Source of the DNA: Blastomyces gilchristii SLH14081
Taxonomy: Eukaryota; Ascomycota; Eurotiomycetes; Onygenales; Ajellomycetaceae
Assembly (NCBI RefSeq): GCF_000003855.2
Contig: NW_003101678.1
Location: 1 to 64,000, forward strand
Length of the DNA: 64,000 bases
Direction of reading: 5' to 3'
Shown here: positions 60,347 to 64,000 of the stretch, in pieces
How the letters are laid out: every line of letters starts with the position of its first letter
Position numbering within the stretch: the stretch's first letter is position 1
Position numbers and translations under genes: made by a program
Notes under the pieces: generated by a model
Databases searched by the model: none
What the model was told of the DNA's origin: nothing
The model's input: the letters and a program-made list of their open reading frames with translations, nothing else

Positions 60347-60805
60347 TTAAATAGTCATGTCATACACAGTCTTCATGCAATAAATCATTCTAGGAATTGA
60401 TAAGAAGAGCAGAAGTGTACATACTGAGAAACATAGTTCATTAAGCCTACATAACATCTTCTTGAAATGAGGAGAGCTGGTAATGAAAGCAGAGGTGACA
60501 GAACCAGAGAGAGCAGAAGTAGTGAGAGTAGAAGTTGTGGGAATAGAGGTAGCAGAAGCAGGAGAACCAGACACAGAGATAGGTGTAGAAGATTGAAAGA
60601 AAGCAGCAGAGAAAGAAATAGAGAGAGCAGGAAAGAATGCAGGAGACTCAGTCATACATAACACAGATAATTCCTTCATTATCATGTTCTCTAAGTTCTC
60701 AATCAATGATTCAATATTGAGTTCACTATCATCAGCAGATGCAGATCTGTCAACATATAAAGATTCTACATGAATAAAAACAAATATATCAGTATCTGCA
60801 TTCAT
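60347..60805 (-). pseudogene. 152-codon antisense frame of A', counterpart of 301-774
   Basis: It begins MNADTDIFVFIHVESLYVDR and ends MIYCMKTVYDMTI, aligned over its whole length with 301-774. The middle is Ser/Ala/Thr-rich and differs most between copies. It lies just inside the 3' LTR. No function is recognised. Confidence 0.35.
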
Positions 60806-61340
60806 GCAAAATCATGTCAGAAAACATGATCAGAAACTCACTGAGAAGAAAAATGATTAAGAATGTATAAGAAGATGAAGAAGATGTGCTATTTATAATA
60901 ATACATTCTGATAATTATTAGAAGATAAATAAGTTCTGATCACATACATTTCACAACATGTTACACTTACTGCTAATGAACTGCTCAGTATAAGCACTAT
61001 GATGACACTTGTTGTGAGAACAAGAGGCCATCACCAGAAACACGTATAATGTGATAGATAAACAGATAGAAGGTGTTGAACAGAAGAAGAAGTAGTAATC
61101 TTGAATAAGATAATAATGACATTTAATGATGATAATGATGAAGAAGATGATTGAAGAATGAGAAAAGTTAGTGAATAAGTAATATAATATAGTGAAAGTT
61201 TCTTTGTGAGAGTGTACATGAAATGCTAGCTGAATCAGAGATAGATCACATAATCATGAACACTAGTAACATGCTAATCTGCATGAAGCTAGAACAGACA
61301 TTATGATCATGTGAGTGTGACTGAATCTGATGAGAGAGAA

Positions 61341-61507
61341 TGTGATTTAAAAGAATGTACAACTGTTGAATAATAACACAGTCACTTCTGAACTTGCTTA
61401 CAAATGTAAAGAGGCCATAGCAGCCACTAATTACTTTAGTATAATGTATATAAGAAGCTAGCGTACACCTGTAATCATACACTGGCTCAAGCAACCTTTG
61501 AATCACA
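61341..61507 (+). repeat. 3' LTR of A', 167 bp
   Basis: This begins TGTGATTTAAAAG and ends TTTGAATCACA. The outside neighbour attg matches the element-sense flank atta of the LTR at 8165-8331, a 4-bp duplication with one G-to-A change, but not the flank at 53220. Confidence 0.93.
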
Positions 61508-62392
61508 ATTGAAAAAAAAATTTATTCTTGAGAAGTTTTTGAATCAATATATAAATATTGTTAGAAATACTCTCTCTCTGTCATCTGAGCGAAAACACTT
61601 TGCAGATGAATGAGAATACTCACAGTTTGTAAGAATGAGAGCTGTTACAGAAAAAGAGAAAAGAAGATGAGATTCTATGAACAGATCTGAGATATTTATA
61701 CTACTCTAGAGAGGTTTGTTTATACTATAAGTAATTCTGTGAAATAGTCAGATTACTCTAGTAAATAAAGAGTAATTATAAATTACAGATCTGAATCTTT
61801 CTATATGACTATAAAGAGTGATTACAGACTGTGAATATCTTAATTCTATAATTCTACAGAGTTGCTAAGAGAATGAAAAATTTCTTACAACTCTACAGTG
61901 TTAAAGAATAATGATTTATAAGAATAAGTGAAAGATTAACTTGTGAATACTTCTCTTTAATGAGAATAATCTCATAGAAAGTAATTCATCTGCAGAATGA
62001 ATCTATGTAATGATCACATAAGAATCTTACAGAAAAATGATTGAAGATCAACTGAAACTCTTCAGATTAAAAGATATGAAATAAATCTATGTAATGATTA
62101 TATAAGAATCTTGTAAAAATAATTGAGAGTTAACTGAAACTCTTCTGTATGAAAGATATGAGATGAATCTGTATAATAGTCAGAGAAAGATCTGCAGGTT
62201 ATAAAGAATCTTATAGAATAAGAAACTGAGTGACAGACTCTTTTTCTTTTATAATAACAAGAGATTTTTTCTCACTGAGATTTTTTATAGATGTGAAGAG
62301 TTTTTAGTAAGTATCACTTCAGTCCTGAGTCTGATTCTATGAAATGACTCAGTGAAGGACTTTGCAGATGAAGTCTTAGAGAGAAAGAGATA
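61508..62392 (+). mobile_element. 3' non-coding region of B1, inverted relative to the rest of B1
   Basis: The sequence parallels 62737-63405 and leads into a 257-bp family B LTR. It begins with aaaaaaaaatttattcttg, the same word that follows ataaagatattaaaattaaa in B5. It carries ~135 bp (about 61558-61693) absent from B5. No gene is visible. Confidence 0.8.
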
Positions 62393-62649
62393 TGTAAGAA
62401 ATCTTACTTCTCACAGATTCTTTATCTCTATTTCTATCTCTTATATAACTAATAAAGTTAGCAGCTCTTGACTACACACAACTATATAGACTGAAGTTCA
62501 TGACTACTATTCACAACTCAGCTTGAATACTATTATACATTTAATCTCTATATTTATCTTTCTACTGTGAATACTTCTAGTAACTATTAGTACATATTAC
62601 GCCAAGCTGCAAACACCTGAATAATCGCCTGCGAGCACTTATTCTTACA
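62393..62649 (+). repeat. 3' LTR of B1, 257 bp, on the plus strand
   Basis: This begins TGTAAGAAATCTTAC and ends TTATTCTTACA. It is followed by attat (62650-62654), the exact reverse complement of ataat at 29982-29986 beside the minus-strand LTR of B1. Confidence 0.92.
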
Positions 62650-63405
62650 ATTATCAGCTGATAGAAAGTAATCAGAGATATTACAGAGACACTTACAAGA
62701 AGCTCAGCAGTAGTCAGACATTATTTATAAAGATATTAAAATTAAAAGAAATTTTATTCTTGAGAAGTTCTTGAATTAATATACATAAATTTATACTACT
62801 CTAGAGAGATTTATTTATATTATAAGTAATTCTACAGAATAGTTAGATTACTCTAGTAAATAAAGAGTAATTATAAATTACAGATCTGAATCTTTCTAAG
62901 TGACTATAAAGAGTAATTATAGACTATAAATATCTTTATTCTACAATTCTACAGAGTTAATAAAAGAATGAAAAATTTCTTACAACTCTACAGTGTTAAA
63001 GAATGATAATTTATAAGAATGAGTAAAAGATTAACTTATAAATACTTCTCTTTAATAAAGATAATCTTATAGAAAGTGATTCATCTATAGAATGAATCTG
63101 TGTAATAATTACATAAAAATATCATAGAAATAGTTAAGAGTTAACTAAAACTCTTCTAAATAAAAGATATGAGATAAATATTGCATGATAATCAGAGAAA
63201 GATCTGCAGATTACAAAGAATCTCACAGAATTAGAAACTAAATGACAGACTCTTTTCTCTTTATAATAATAAGAGATTTTTCCTCACTGAGATTTGTTAT
63301 AGATATGAAGAGTTTTTAGTGAGTATCACTGCAGTACTGAGTCTGATTCTATGAAATCACTTAGTAAAAGACTTCATAAACAAAGCTCTAAAGAGAAGAG
63401 AGTAT
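62650..63405 (+). mobile_element. 3' region of B5, inverted relative to the rest of B5
   Basis: It starts at the duplicated site of B1 and runs through sequence parallel to 8332-8430 and 61508-62392 to the next LTR. No gene is visible. Confidence 0.8.
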
Positions 63406-63662
63406 AGTAAGAAGTTCTGCTTTTTACTGACTCTTTATCTCTATTTCTATCTCTCATGTAATTAATAGAGTTAGCAGCTCTTGACTATATATAACTATAT
63501 AGACTGAAGTTCATGAATACTATTTACAACTCAGCTTAAATACTATTATATATTTAATCTCTACATTTATCTTTCTGTCATGAATACTTCTAGTAGCTAT
63601 CAGTACATATCATGCTAAGCTGCAAACATCTGAATAATTCCCTGCGAGCACTTATTTTTACA
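63406..63662 (+). repeat. 3' LTR of B5, 257 bp, on the plus strand
   Basis: It aligns over its full 257 bp with the other family B LTRs, although the first base is changed. It ends TTATTTTTACA. It is followed by agatt, the target duplication shared with 52385-52389 (reverse complement aaatt). Confidence 0.9.
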
Positions 63663-64000
63663 AGATTAAAACTATTATTTGAGTTGCAGATATATAATAT
63701 TTTTCATATCTTTTTACTCTATAAATATAAGAAATTTCTGAAAGAGAACTCTGTGACTTATTACTCTATTTATAAAGTACTAGAGAGTGAAAGAGATTAT
63801 TAGATTAAAGAGATTATTAACTTAGAGAAGTAAGATTATAAGCTCTAATTCAAGATTTAGTAATAAGAATATTTTAATAAGATGAATAAGTTCACTTGAG
63901 AATTATTCAGGTAGATAAGATATCTGTGAAAGCTGAGATATAACTTTTATACTATGAATTCTGATAAGTTAGAATAATACAGTCTTCACTAAGAATCTGA
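63663..64000 (+). mobile_element. Continuation of B4 (integrase C-terminal part)
   Basis: This is the reverse complement counterpart of about 9370-9707 of B1. The 63-codon frame at 63612-63803 crosses from the LTR into this part. Its later half (LESERDY) is the sense frame of the integrase C-terminal region, with the same residues in B1. The element continues past the window end. Confidence 0.75.

Larger units (their letters stand above)
53221..61507 (+). mobile_element. Family A gypsy-like LTR element (A'), full length but dead
   Basis: This is an 8.3-kb element with two 167-bp LTRs, gag, zinc knuckle, protease, RT, RNase H, integrase and a ~3-kb 3' region with antisense frames. The flanks do not match: MITE on the left, family B on the right. 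The right flank (attg) does match the flank of the minus-strand A element at 8332 (atta in the element-sense direction), consistent with exchanged ends. Confidence 0.9.

Noticed and set aside
1..64000. CRISPR arrays, bacterial operons, rRNA genes or riboswitches
   Set aside because: I saw no regularly spaced short repeats, no ribosome binding sites and no rRNA-like blocks. The contents are eukaryotic transposable elements.

Overview
The window looks like a gene-desert block from a filamentous fungus, most likely an ascomycete. It is very AT-rich. CpG, CC and GG are scarce, and nearly every stretch belongs to a dispersed repeat carrying dense C-to-T and G-to-A transitions. This is what repeat-induced point mutation (RIP) or a RIP-like process leaves behind. 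I see no intact host gene, no rRNA and no CRISPR array. All recognisable coding capacity comes from retrotransposons, and all of it is broken by stops and by lost catalytic residues.

The layout is a nest of transposons. Four Ty3/gypsy-like LTR families are present: A (167-bp LTRs), B (257-bp LTRs), C (about 304-bp LTRs, chromodomain) and D (547-bp LTRs, chromodomain). There is also a Tad1-like LINE with an (AAT)n tail, a tRNA-derived SINE, a composite element that joins a ~750-bp tRNA-headed unit to the LINE 3' end, and a ~506-bp hAT-like MITE present four times. From left to right: 1-1251 is the 3' end of an A element on +. 1252-8331 is an A element on -. 8332-29981 is a B element (B1, on -) interrupted by a SINE, by C (12622-18255), by D (18724-27086, itself carrying a MITE) and by a composite element (27871-28861). 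29982-52384 is a second B element (B5, on -) interrupted by a LINE (33392-41160, itself carrying a 2.86-kb composite element), by a second LINE (41522-48982, on -, containing a sequencing gap) and by two MITEs. 52385-53220 is a third B element (B4) with a MITE. 53221-61507 is an A element on +. 61508-64000 holds the missing 3' ends of B1, B5 and B4, but on the + strand.

That last point is the main structural result. B1 has its 5' LTR at 29725-29981 (-) and B5 at 52128-52384 (-). Their only possible 3' LTRs lie at 62393-62649 (+) and 63406-63662 (+). The 5-bp target duplications match (ataat/attat; aaatt/agatt) only if 8332-53220 is turned over. The two A elements lie as inverted copies exactly at the two ends of that segment. 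The simplest reading is a ~45-kb inversion by recombination between them, or an assembly artefact with the same shape.

The composite elements are the most unusual unit. Two insertions with perfect 13- and 16-bp target duplications share the same ~750-bp tRNA-like 5' part but switch to the LINE at different points, about 2.1 kb and 240 bp from its end. They resemble the MINE/WEIRD chimeras of the rice blast fungus, and the mode of origin (template switching during LINE reverse transcription) is inferred from that parallel. Other points worth attention are antisense cysteine-rich frames in the 3' regions of A and D, tryptophan codons that appear almost always as TGA, and GC-normal islands confined to the 5' end of the longest LINE.
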